Made by a program: the position numbers and the translations under genes | In this document: positions 27,318 through 36,771 of the stretch, piece after piece | Numbering within the stretch: position 1 is the stretch's first letter | How the letters are laid out: each line of letters opens with the position of its first letter | The notes under the pieces: generated by a model | The model's input: the letters and a program-made list of their open reading frames with translations, nothing else | The model's database searches: none | Told to the model about the DNA's origin: nothing | Source of the DNA: Bacteroidaceae bacterium | GTDB taxonomy: Bacteria; Bacteroidota; Bacteroidia; Bacteroidales; Bacteroidaceae | Direction of reading: 5' to 3' | Length of the DNA: 64,000 bases | Assembly (NCBI GenBank): GCA_017633615.1 | Contig: JAGBPB010000033.1 | Coordinates: 59,902-123,901 of the forward strand

Positions 27318-30300
27318 TAAAAAAGCTAACAGATATGAAGATAATTGACATTAAAAGGTTTTTGCCTTTGGGGCTGGTCAGCTTGTTGCTGCTCGTTTCA
27401 GCTCCGTCTTTTGCGCAGAGCGGAAGTTCTGAGAACACGGTTGTAGTGACCGGTATCGTGACTGACGCTGCACTAGGTACTCCTATGGCCGGTGTTAAGG
27501 TTCAGGCCTACAACAACGCTCTCCATTCAGCTATGACCAAGGAGGACGGATCGTTCTCAATAAAACTGCCGGAGTATGTATCATCACTGACATTCTCACT
27601 TGACGGATGCAATACCATAGTCCGTTCACTCAATGGTCAGAAAGAGAATATCGTGGTAAGGATGTACTCAGACGCTTTCTCTGAGGTTTATAAAAGCCAA
27701 ACTGTAGCAACCAGTTCACAGAAAGCCGTAATAGCTAATCTGGGAGCTGATATTGAGGTTGACAATCAGATTCAGCAGTCTCTTCAGGGTAGCATACTCT
27801 CCACCATCCGTTCAGGACAGATAGGTGTGGGTGCAGCTATGATGATAGATGGAATCAACTCTTTGAATATCAATACACAGCCTCTTATCGTGTTGGATGG
27901 TGTAATCATAGATATGGGTTACAATAACACCACCATGCATGAAGGTTTCTATAATAACCTTCTGGCCAATATAGCTATAGAGGATATTGAGTCTGTTGAG
28001 ATTCTCAAGAACGGTTACGGTATTTATGGTGCCAAGGGTGCCAACGGTGTTGTACTTATCAATACCAAGCGCAACAAGAGCATGGCTACCAAGATAGATG
28101 TAAACCTTACCGGAATGTATCAGTCTTTGCCCAAGATCCCTGTTATGATGAACTCTGCACAATACAGGTCATATGCATCAGAGTTGCTGGGTACCACCGG
28201 TACCAAGCTGAATTCATTCAAGTTCCTGCAGAATGATCCCCAGTACCTTTACTACAACATGTATCACAATGATACGGATTGGAGCAAGATTGCTTTCAGA
28301 GACGCATTTGTACAGAACTACAATGTTAATGTACAGGGTGGTGATGAGATAGCCAACTATAACCTTTCAGTAGGCTACGCTATGGGCGACGGTACTCTTG
28401 AAGAGAGTGATTTCAGCCGTTTCAGCCTGCGTCTGAACTCTGACATCATTCTGAGTGATCATCTTTCACTCCGTTTTGATGCCAACTACAGTGATATAAC
28501 CCGTGACATGCGTGATGACGGTGCTCCCCAGGACATTGACAACACAATGATCAACTCACCGGGATTCCTTTCACTTACCAAGTCACCTTTCCTGTCACCA
28601 TATGCGTATGACAATTCAGGAAACCTGTCCAACTATCTGGCTCTTGAGGATGATTATCTCAAGGAGGTTCTGGGATCAGAGGTTTCACTGGCCAATCCGC
28701 TTTCAATCCTTAGAAACGGTGACGGATTGAACAAGAACTATTTCGGTAACCGTCTCATTACCCTTTCTGTTACCCCCAAGTGGCAGTTCGGCCGCAGACA
28801 CCGCCTTATAATGTATGAGCATTTCTCATATATTCTGGCTAATGCTGATGAGAACTACTACATTCCTCTGGAAGGAACACCTAACTTCCGTATTGAGGGT
28901 ATAGGTCAGGTTGAGAACAAGGTTGCTGCCATGAACGCCAAGCAGGACGGTTTCAGCAGCAATACCTACCTTACATATGCAAGACGCTTAAATGCCCATG
29001 ACTTCAATGTACAGGGTGGTGTACGTTACGTGAACAATTCTCTCTATCAGACATCAATGATGGGTTACAACTCAGGTAACGACAAGACTCCTAACATGAC
29101 AAGTTCACTCAAGTACAAGGATACTTCCGGTACAGATACCAAGGATGTTTCAATAACATGGTGGGGTCAAGGTGACTATAACTTCAAGGAGAGATATTAC
29201 CTCTCAGCCAGTGTTGGTATAACCTCTTCATCCAGATTCGGCGGCAAGGTGTCCAATGGTGTCAGGATGTTCGGTGTGCCATGGGGTGTATTCCCGTCTG
29301 TATCAGGCGCATGGGTGGCATCAGCAGAGCCCTGGTTCAAAGTGGGAGCTATTAATTATCTCAAGCTGAGTGCCGGATTTGACGTAACAGGAAATGACGG
29401 TTTTGATGATTCTGCATCCAAGAGTTATTTCTCACCTGTCAAGATTCTGGGTATGAACGGTATTGCTCTTGCCAACATAGGTAACAGTACACTGCAGTGG
29501 GAGACCACCAAGAAGCTTACCGCCGGAATTGATATGAACATGTTTGATAACCGTCTTAATGTGGCTGCCCACTGGTTCCACAGCAATACGGACAATCTGC
29601 TCTCCATCAGTTCACTTTCATTCCTTACCGGACTTCCTGATACATGGAGTAACGGCGGTTCACTTACCAACACAGGCTTTGACGCATTGTTCAACGCAAA
29701 GCTTATTAACGGCGGTGCAATAAAATGGGAGGCTGGAGCCAGCATAGGTCACTATAAGAATGAGGTAACCAAGCTGCCCAGTAAGTATGTTGATTATTCA
29801 TACTGCGGTGCCACAATCAGAACCCAGGTGGGTCAGCCTGTAGGTGTGTTCTACGGTTATACCACAAACGGTGTATTCTCAACTGATGCTGAGGCAAACG
29901 CTTCCGGACTCCGTATGAGATCAGATACAGGCGTGGAGACTCCGTTTGAAGCTGGTGATATGATATTCAATGACCTTAACGGTGATAAGATCATCAATGA
30001 GAAGGATATGTCAATAATAGGTGATCCCAATCCTGATTTCTACGGTCGTATCTTTACCACTCTGTCTGTCAAGAATATTTCTCTGAGTGCCACTGTAACT
30101 TACTCTGTAGGTGGAGACATCTATAACTATCAGCGTATGCTGCTGGAAAGCGGTTCACGCTTCATGAACCAGACTCTGGCCATGACCAACCGTTGGACTG
30201 CCGACGGTCAGAAGACGGATATCCCCAAGGCTACATACGGTGATCCTCATCAGAATGCCAGATTCTCTGACCGTTGGATAGAGGACGGCTCATATATGCG

Positions 30301-30520
30301 TCTCAAGAACATTACTCTGAGTTACAGGATTCCGGTAGTCAACACCTATCTGCAGGGCATTACTGTATGGGGTTCAGCCAACAACCTGTTTACTCTGACA
30401 AACTATCTGGGATCTGACCCTGAGTTCTCGTCAAGCAACAATGCGCTTACACGCGGCGTGGATCGCGGGCTTGTACCACAATCTGCAAACTTCTCTTTAG
30501 GACTTAAGATTAACCTCTAA
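27314..30520 (+). CDS. Second SusC/RagA-type TonB-dependent transporter
   Basis: A 1068-residue outer-membrane transporter. An internal Met at 27335 is an alternative start that gives a cleaner signal peptide (MKIIDIKRFLPLG to PSFAQ). The N-terminal regulatory domain (VVVTGIVTDAALGTPMAGVKVQAYN) is followed by a divergent plug (IQQSLQGSILSTIRSGQ, LIVLDGVIID, IESVEILKNGYGIYGAKGANGVVLINTK) and a barrel ending FSLGLKINL. It differs clearly from the first SusC in sequence and plug, so it is not a recent duplicate. Its SusD partner starts 12 bp later. Confidence 0.94.
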   Translation: MIKKLTDMKIIDIKRFLPLGLVSLLLLVSAPSFAQSGSSENTVVVTGIVTDAALGTPMAGVKVQAYNNALHSAMTKEDGSFSIKLPEYVSSLTFSLDGCNTIVRSLNGQKENIVVRMYSDAFSEVYKSQTVATSSQKAVIANLGADIEVDNQIQQSLQGSILSTIRSGQIGVGAAMMIDGINSLNINTQPLIVLDGVIIDMGYNNTTMHEGFYNNLLANIAIEDIESVEILKNGYGIYGAKGANGVVLINTKRNKSMATKIDVNLTGMYQSLPKIPVMMNSAQYRSYASELLGTTGTKLNSFKFLQNDPQYLYYNMYHNDTDWSKIAFRDAFVQNYNVNVQGGDEIANYNLSVGYAMGDGTLEESDFSRFSLRLNSDIILSDHLSLRFDANYSDITRDMRDDGAPQDIDNTMINSPGFLSLTKSPFLSPYAYDNSGNLSNYLALEDDYLKEVLGSEVSLANPLSILRNGDGLNKNYFGNRLITLSVTPKWQFGRRHRLIMYEHFSYILANADENYYIPLEGTPNFRIEGIGQVENKVAAMNAKQDGFSSNTYLTYARRLNAHDFNVQGGVRYVNNSLYQTSMMGYNSGNDKTPNMTSSLKYKDTSGTDTKDVSITWWGQGDYNFKERYYLSASVGITSSSRFGGKVSNGVRMFGVPWGVFPSVSGAWVASAEPWFKVGAINYLKLSAGFDVTGNDGFDDSASKSYFSPVKILGMNGIALANIGNSTLQWETTKKLTAGIDMNMFDNRLNVAAHWFHSNTDNLLSISSLSFLTGLPDTWSNGGSLTNTGFDALFNAKLINGGAIKWEAGASIGHYKNEVTKLPSKYVDYSYCGATIRTQVGQPVGVFYGYTTNGVFSTDAEANASGLRMRSDTGVETPFEAGDMIFNDLNGDKIINEKDMSIIGDPNPDFYGRIFTTLSVKNISLSATVTYSVGGDIYNYQRMLLESGSRFMNQTLAMTNRWTADGQKTDIPKATYGDPHQNARFSDRWIEDGSYMRLKNITLSYRIPVVNTYLQGITVWGSANNLFTLTNYLGSDPEFSSSNNALTRGVDRGLVPQSANFSLGLKINL

Positions 30521-30532
30521 TAATAAGGGAAT

Positions 30533-32455
30533 ATGAAACTCAAAAATACAATATCAGCGGTGATAGCCGCAATTACGGTTCTTGCCGCATCCTCCTGCGA
30601 GGATATGCTTAGGGTGGATTCTAAGATAGTCATGTATGATTATCAGAATACCCTTGATCATGCCACTGATACTGTTTATTCAGTCATGGGTATTATGAAG
30701 CAGCTTCAGAAGATAGCTGACCGCACTGTCATACTTGGTGAGGTAAGAGGTGATCTTGTAAAAATCACTGACCATGCCAATGATGACCTTGGTGAGTTGT
30801 ACAATTATGATTTTGCCAATCTGAAGGCCACTAACCGTTACAACAATCCTGTTGATTTCTATTCAGTGATCAACAACTGTAACTATTTTCTGGCTAATGC
30901 AGATACCGCGTACATGAGAAACCACAAGAATGTGTTCCTCAAGGAGTACATAACTGTTCTCTCATACAGGGCATGGACATATCTGCAGATGGCTCAGATA
31001 TACGGAAAGGTATATTATGTGGATAAACCGATAACAAGTGGTGATGACGCCAATGAGTTAAAGTGGGATTATGTTACAATCAAGGAACTTGCTGAAGACC
31101 TCTTGGCTGATTTTGAGGATCGTTTCATGGATTATGAGACTCCCAAATACGGCAGTCTGGGTGGTGAGACCACAGGTAGCGGTGACAAATCAGAGTCACA
31201 CAATGCTGTAGATCTCTTTATCCCGGTACGTATTATCATGGGTGACCTGGCATTGTGGGCAGAGCAGTATGAGAAGGCCGCCAGTTACTATCATGACTAC
31301 TTGTCATATAATGAGACGGCACATCCTACCGGCACTGCAAGTATTTCATGGTTCGGTAATGACTGGGTGTACATAGGTGATGATACCTATGCAGCTTCAC
31401 TTGGTAAGAACGGTAAGCCCATCTGTTACATACCTATGGAGGCTGATGAGTACAATGGTATTGTAAGTGACCTTCCAAACATATTCACCTCCACCAAGGA
31501 GAATGACAATTGGTATCAGCTTACGCGTTCACAGGCTCTTACCAGCCTGAGCACACGTCAGAATTTCTGCTATCATGATTTCAACTCCCGTACCGGTTAT
31601 GAGAGCCCCAAGTATATGGAAGATAAATCTGCCGAAGAGGTTGTGCTGCGTCGTGGTGACCTGCGCCTGCAGTCCATACTTCAGGTGGAGGCTAATACTG
31701 AGGTTGATGAGTTCAGCTCCAGCAATGTAAACGATGAGATTCAAAAGTTAAATAAAATTAATCCTGAAAAAATTTGTTTATACCGCAATGATGTCGTATA
31801 TTTGAGGCTTGCAGAGGCTCTGAACCGCGCTGAACTGCCCCAAACGGCATTTGCAGTGCTTAAATACGGTCTTTGTAAAGAGGTCATTGACAGTATCAGT
31901 CAGATAGAGAAGGATAGGGCTGCCGCCAAGGGTATATCAAATGTTTACGTATTTAACGAAAACAGGTTCCAGAAAGCGGAGTATGACTATCATAATGATA
32001 CCAAGATGTTTGATGGTCTGAGTGTAACCAAGCAAACCACTTATCTGTACAGTAATGACAGATACAATACTTTTGGTATCCACTCAAGAGGAAGTGGTGA
32101 TGCAGCAATGGATACCACGTACGTTATCAGTCTTCCGGCCGGTTCTTCTCTTAAGGACTCCATCCGTTTTGTAGAGGAAAAGATTATTGATGAGATGGGG
32201 CTTGAGACCTGCTTTGAGGGTTACCGTTTTGGTGACCTTATGAGAGTGTCACAGCATCGTGCACAGGATGCAGGTTATCCCGGTGCAGGTGGTGAGTATG
32301 ACAATGATTTCCTGGCTCGCAGGGTCGCTTCAAGAGCATCGGCTACAATGGAGGATCCTTTTGCCGGAATGGATGCAGACCTTTATGACAGGCTTTATGG
32401 TGACGGAACATCATTTAACCGTAACTGGTTCCTGCGTCTGACTGATAACAAATAA
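30533..32455 (+). CDS. Second SusD/RagB-type lipoprotein
   Basis: A 640-residue lipoprotein (lipobox AASSC, Cys22), longer than the first SusD. Core motifs are FYSVINNCNYFLANADTAY, YRAWTYLQMAQIYGKVYYVDKPI and the C-terminal LETCFEGYRFGDLMRVSQH. It pairs with the second SusC. A bulged hairpin at 32476-32517 follows the stop, and the next gene is 152 bp away. This probably marks the end or attenuation of the main operon. Confidence 0.92.
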   Translation: MKLKNTISAVIAAITVLAASSCEDMLRVDSKIVMYDYQNTLDHATDTVYSVMGIMKQLQKIADRTVILGEVRGDLVKITDHANDDLGELYNYDFANLKATNRYNNPVDFYSVINNCNYFLANADTAYMRNHKNVFLKEYITVLSYRAWTYLQMAQIYGKVYYVDKPITSGDDANELKWDYVTIKELAEDLLADFEDRFMDYETPKYGSLGGETTGSGDKSESHNAVDLFIPVRIIMGDLALWAEQYEKAASYYHDYLSYNETAHPTGTASISWFGNDWVYIGDDTYAASLGKNGKPICYIPMEADEYNGIVSDLPNIFTSTKENDNWYQLTRSQALTSLSTRQNFCYHDFNSRTGYESPKYMEDKSAEEVVLRRGDLRLQSILQVEANTEVDEFSSSNVNDEIQKLNKINPEKICLYRNDVVYLRLAEALNRAELPQTAFAVLKYGLCKEVIDSISQIEKDRAAAKGISNVYVFNENRFQKAEYDYHNDTKMFDGLSVTKQTTYLYSNDRYNTFGIHSRGSGDAAMDTTYVISLPAGSSLKDSIRFVEEKIIDEMGLETCFEGYRFGDLMRVSQHRAQDAGYPGAGGEYDNDFLARRVASRASATMEDPFAGMDADLYDRLYGDGTSFNRNWFLRLTDNK

Positions 32456-32475
32456 TGAAATAAGGACTTGCTGTC

Positions 32476-32517
32476 CTCCTGTCTCCGCCATTGCATGAGC
32501 AATAGCGGGGGCAGGAG
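32476..32517 (+). terminator. Hairpin after the second susD (possible attenuator)
   Basis: Three consecutive stem blocks, CTCCTG/CAGGAG, CCGC/GCGG and ATTGC/GCAAT, form one bulged hairpin with loop ATGA. No T-run follows directly. A TAGTTTTA box (TAnnTTT-like) lies at 32524-32531 and may restart transcription for the next gene. Confidence 0.5.
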
Positions 32518-32607
32518 TGCAGATAGTTTTATAGAGAGTTATTAATTAACTGTTTAACTAAAAGAGAAAAGAGATTTTTACCTAATTATTCACTAAACTT
32601 ATTAATT

Positions 32608-35600
32608 ATGAAAAAACGAGACTTATTACTTGCAGGATTGTTCCTGTGCTCGGTTTCATCTTATGCTCAAGAGCCTGTACGCTATCAGGACGATGCCAAG
32701 GTGATTTTCTTTCAGGATTTTGAGGGAAATGATGAATGGCAGCAGATTGAGTTGAATCCGGATCCTAACCGTCCTACCACCCTTTATACATGGGAGGATG
32801 AGCCTATTGACCAGATTGAAGAGGTTGCTTACTTCAAGAAACAGGATTCAAAGGACAAGGATACCCTTGCAATTGAGGGTACGCAACTCAGTGGTATTAA
32901 CATTTTAGATGGAAGCAGGGATTGGGAAATTGCTGGTTACAGAGACACTGTTATTGATATCTGGAACGGTGTTGTAAGAACTGATGCCAAGATGCCTGAT
33001 GACTCTGTTCTTGCTTATGATTCTCATAGAATAGTTAAGCACGATGCAGCATCTCTTAATGGTACCGGTATAGGCGGTAAGGATTACGGTCTGTCACGTT
33101 ATGGTGAGCAAGAAGCAGCCAAGAAGACCTATTTCTCTTATGTTTCAGCCAGCGGTAATGGTGTAGCCAACTGGAGTAGCGATAATAAGGCTGTTCCTGA
33201 GTATCGCCGTAACCTGTTTATCCGTTTGAATCCGGGTGACATTGAGCCCAACTCTTCTTATCGTGTTACTGTATTTGTAAAGGCAACTCCGCAAGCTGTA
33301 GCATCTGAGATTACTCCCAGACTGGGTCTTCAGTTGATGCACGGTTTCTTCCATGCTGAGAAAGACTTCCTTGTTGACACAAAGAACAACAATGAGTTCA
33401 GTACTACTACTGACTATACTGAATTTGAGGAAGGAAAATGGCAGAAGATTACTCTTATGTCATACTACCTGACAGACTCAATTGCTCACTATTCAGCTTA
33501 TAACAAGGGTTACTGGTGGCCTGATGATTGGGTATGGGTAACTGAGGCTAAGAAGGACACAACAGTAGCTGATGAAGGTGAAGGTGATACCACAATGGTA
33601 TTCCGTTACATCATGACTCCTGACAAGTTCTTTGTACGTATGTCATTCCGTTCAGACTCAACCAGATTTGATGTTGATAACCTTTCACTTACCAAGTCAT
33701 GGATTGGTGGTGTTGAGCACTACGGCGATATGATTCGTGTTGACTTTGGTTATAAGACCAACCTTGGTCAACTTGCTGAGCAGGCCAAGAAGATCAACAA
33801 GATTGCTACTGTTGAGGTTCCCGGTAAGTACTTTGAGGTTTGGGCCAATTTTGGTGGCGAATGGGAAGAAGTTCCTATTCTCTCAGCTGAGTATCAGGGA
33901 GACGGCTACATGTATATGTGGACTGAGCCCCTTGAGGATGGTTCTGCTAACGAGCTTGATGAGGCTGATGAGGTTCTTGTAACCTTCCGTAACCCGAGGG
34001 ATCGTGAAGATCTTTTCTTGGCATATACCGGTAATCAGTATCCTAACGGACTTGATTCAGCATGGGTAGCTGAAGGTAAGAAGGTGTTTGATTTCCACAA
34101 TGAGATTTCATCACTCAACCCCACCATCACTGTAAGCCCTGTTACAGGCAAGAAGGTTATGTCTCTTAAGAACCTGCCTCCTGTAATGCAGTATGAGCCT
34201 TATGAGGAGGGAACTTTTGCTCTTCCCACAGATTTGAAGTCTATGACTTTCAAGTTCTCCAGACAACTTGCTTATGACAAGACCATGGATGTATCAACCA
34301 ATCTGACACTGGTTACAGTTAAGAAGGGAGGTACTGTTGAGTATTGGGATATTACAGAGAGTGACAAGAGCGGTTATACCACGATCACACGTCCTGCAAA
34401 GTATACTGATGCTCTTGCTGGTGATTATGTATTCTCATTCAAGCAGGTTACTCACATGGATAAGCCGGATCCCAACAATCCTGATCACTTTGGTGATGAT
34501 GTAGCCTTCAACTATCACTTTGGTGATTTCAAGACTGATCCCAAAAATGAGGAGGTTACTCACTCTGATTGGAGAAATGAGGATTATACAGAGGATTTGG
34601 CTTCTGGACAACGTTACTATCCACTGAGTATTTATGTACACTCAGGTCAGGATCCGTTCACCAAGGGTACTGGCGGTAAGTCTGCCGGTAAGTGCGGTCT
34701 TTACACTGTAGGTGATGAAGATTGCCAGATTTACTTCTCTAACAGAGGTAAGGGTAACAGCGGTAATGTATATACTATTGAAAATCTGGATAAGGGTAAC
34801 TACTCTATCAGCTTCAGGGCTATTACTTGGGGTAGTGAGAATGATGATAAGGGTCGTCAGTGCAAACTGTACGTTTATGCAAAGCCTGAGGGTGAACTTG
34901 AGAATGGAAATGACAAGGGATTTGCTGTTCTTGAAGCAGCTACCAAGACTCTCATAGGAACTTTCGCTCCAAGCAAGTATGCTACTTCAGCAGGTTGGCC
35001 GGATGGAACTGAGACATTCGAATTCCCATTCAACTGCTCTGCTAAGGGTGATTATGTATTCGAGTGGGTTGATGCAAAGGACAATGCAAATAGCGCCAAT
35101 AGCTATCATGGCTTTGCTATCGGTAACTACTCTATCAAGACAGCCGGTGACCTTTCATTCATTCCTGTTAAGAAGTTGAATGACCAGATTGCTGTTTCTG
35201 AAGCTAAATTGGCTGAGATTACAGAAGCTAAATATAAGGGTGCCGCTTACAATGACCTGTCACAGAAGATTACTGATGCTAAGGCTTACAATGGCAAGGT
35301 TAAGGCTGCTAAGTTAGGTGTTCCCAGCAAGTATGATTCAGTTGTAGCTACTCTGGATGCAGCTGTTAAGGCTATGGATCTCCGTGTAGATACCGTTAAA
35401 CTGTTTGATGCCGCTATTACTGCCGCCACCACTGCTTTGAGTGATGAGACTTATAAGTCATCAAGTCCGTATGCAGAACTTGCTGAACTCACTAAGGAGG
35501 CTGGTAAGTTTGATATTCCTGCCAAGACTAGTGTAGAGTTGGCTGCTACTGTTGCTGATCTTAAGGCTGGTATTGCTAAACTCCAGGAACTGCCGTTTGC

Positions 35601-36600
35601 AACCAGAAATATCAGAGAACTGGATACTTTGTCACAGAAGTTAGGTTCTGATATTGACCAGAAGGAGAATGTTAAGGCCAAACTCGCTGAGTTGGTTGCC
35701 GATGATGCTGAGCTTGCTACAATCCTTAAGGCTGCTATTGTTCAGGCTGTATATGAAAAGGCTGCTGCTAAGAATGAAATTGTTGATTCACTTGCTTTGA
35801 CTCCGTTCATCAAGAACTACTTCCTCTATTCAGTAGCTAAGGTTGGTGATCAGTTGGAGCACTTCAACTATACTTATGGAGCACCTGCAGATCGTTGGAG
35901 ACTTATCGGTGATGTTGATTACGTTAATACCGTATTCCCGGGCTGGAAGGTACGTTCAACAAAGGCATTTAGCTATGCTACATGGAGCAACCAGAGCACA
36001 AATGTTCACATCGGTGGTGAGGGACGTGCATGGGATGATCCTGAACCAAAGAATAATGGTGATGCCAATGCTGCTGCAATCTTTGACGCAAATCTGGCAG
36101 TTGACTGGACTTCTTCAGTTACTTTGACTCAGACCGTTAATGATCTGCCTGCCGGTTATTATAACCTTGGTATCAACATCCAGAATGGTGTTGACAATTC
36201 ACACATGATTGGTACTGCTGATGGTAAGGAATATGATTATACACTGCCTACATCTGGTACAAAGGTTAATATGTTTAATGACTCTATTGTGGTTACTGAC
36301 GGTAAACTTGATATCAAGTTCACAATGGGTTCAGCAAGCGGTTGGTCATATGCTGATGACTTCCAGTTGATATTCAGACCTCTTGATGGCTTTGATTATG
36401 CTGCTGCAGCTGCCGCTCAGAAGGATAAGGTTGATGAGCTTATTACAGTTGTAAATGCTGCCGAGCTTAAGGTTGCCAATGTTGAGCTCTTCTCACTTGG
36501 TGGCATGAAGATTGATGCTCCTAAGGCTGGCCAGGTTGTAATACGCAAGACAACTCAGAGCAACGGTAAGATTGTTGTTGACAAGGTTCTTGTAAAGTAA
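32608..36600 (+). CDS. 1330-residue secreted protein with type IX sorting signal
   Basis: The signal peptide ends near SVSSYAQ. The C-terminal ~80 residues fit a type IX secretion sorting domain (VELFSLGGMKIDAPKAGQVVIRK, then VDKVLVK), so the protein should be exported across the outer membrane. The N-terminal ~800 residues are beta-rich, with jelly-roll-like stretches (VIFFQDFEGNDEWQ, GNYSISFRAITWG). Residues about 860-1040 are alpha-helical FIVAR-like repeats rich in Ala and Lys. A further beta domain (about 1090-1250, LPAGYYNLGINIQNGV) looks carbohydrate-binding. No catalytic motif was recognised. By eye its codons favour T-ending forms (GCT, GTT, GGT, ACT) more than its neighbours. Confidence 0.65.
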   Translation: MKKRDLLLAGLFLCSVSSYAQEPVRYQDDAKVIFFQDFEGNDEWQQIELNPDPNRPTTLYTWEDEPIDQIEEVAYFKKQDSKDKDTLAIEGTQLSGINILDGSRDWEIAGYRDTVIDIWNGVVRTDAKMPDDSVLAYDSHRIVKHDAASLNGTGIGGKDYGLSRYGEQEAAKKTYFSYVSASGNGVANWSSDNKAVPEYRRNLFIRLNPGDIEPNSSYRVTVFVKATPQAVASEITPRLGLQLMHGFFHAEKDFLVDTKNNNEFSTTTDYTEFEEGKWQKITLMSYYLTDSIAHYSAYNKGYWWPDDWVWVTEAKKDTTVADEGEGDTTMVFRYIMTPDKFFVRMSFRSDSTRFDVDNLSLTKSWIGGVEHYGDMIRVDFGYKTNLGQLAEQAKKINKIATVEVPGKYFEVWANFGGEWEEVPILSAEYQGDGYMYMWTEPLEDGSANELDEADEVLVTFRNPRDREDLFLAYTGNQYPNGLDSAWVAEGKKVFDFHNEISSLNPTITVSPVTGKKVMSLKNLPPVMQYEPYEEGTFALPTDLKSMTFKFSRQLAYDKTMDVSTNLTLVTVKKGGTVEYWDITESDKSGYTTITRPAKYTDALAGDYVFSFKQVTHMDKPDPNNPDHFGDDVAFNYHFGDFKTDPKNEEVTHSDWRNEDYTEDLASGQRYYPLSIYVHSGQDPFTKGTGGKSAGKCGLYTVGDEDCQIYFSNRGKGNSGNVYTIENLDKGNYSISFRAITWGSENDDKGRQCKLYVYAKPEGELENGNDKGFAVLEAATKTLIGTFAPSKYATSAGWPDGTETFEFPFNCSAKGDYVFEWVDAKDNANSANSYHGFAIGNYSIKTAGDLSFIPVKKLNDQIAVSEAKLAEITEAKYKGAAYNDLSQKITDAKAYNGKVKAAKLGVPSKYDSVVATLDAAVKAMDLRVDTVKLFDAAITAATTALSDETYKSSSPYAELAELTKEAGKFDIPAKTSVELAATVADLKAGIAKLQELPFATRNIRELDTLSQKLGSDIDQKENVKAKLAELVADDAELATILKAAIVQAVYEKAAAKNEIVDSLALTPFIKNYFLYSVAKVGDQLEHFNYTYGAPADRWRLIGDVDYVNTVFPGWKVRSTKAFSYATWSNQSTNVHIGGEGRAWDDPEPKNNGDANAAAIFDANLAVDWTSSVTLTQTVNDLPAGYYNLGINIQNGVDNSHMIGTADGKEYDYTLPTSGTKVNMFNDSIVVTDGKLDIKFTMGSASGWSYADDFQLIFRPLDGFDYAAAAAAQKDKVDELITVVNAAELKVANVELFSLGGMKIDAPKAGQVVIRKTTQSNGKIVVDKVLVK

Positions 36601-36629
36601 TCTTATAGATAACAATTAACCTATAAATG

Positions 36630-36668
36630 AATCGGCGGAGAGCTTGGCTCCCCGCCGATTCTCTTTTT
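36630..36668 (+). terminator. Intrinsic terminator after the type IX cargo gene
   Basis: AATCGGCGG (36630-36638) pairs with CCGCCGATT (36652-36660), with an inner GAG/CTC pair, followed by CTCTTTTTT. Confidence 0.85.
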
Positions 36669-36714
36669 TGTTTCTTTTATGACCTATTATTGTGATAATG
36701 TGCTGAAAAGGCGG

Positions 36715-36722
36715 TATCTTTA
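36715..36722 (+). promoter_or_regulatory. Promoter of the two exported GH43 genes
   Basis: TATCTTTA is a one-base variant of TAnnTTTG. TTG at 36690-36692 lies 22 bp upstream. Together with the terminator at 36630 it marks a separate transcription unit. Confidence 0.5.
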
Positions 36723-36771
36723 TAAGCTGTAACCAAACTAGTGCAAATTATTAATCTAACATAATCAATAA

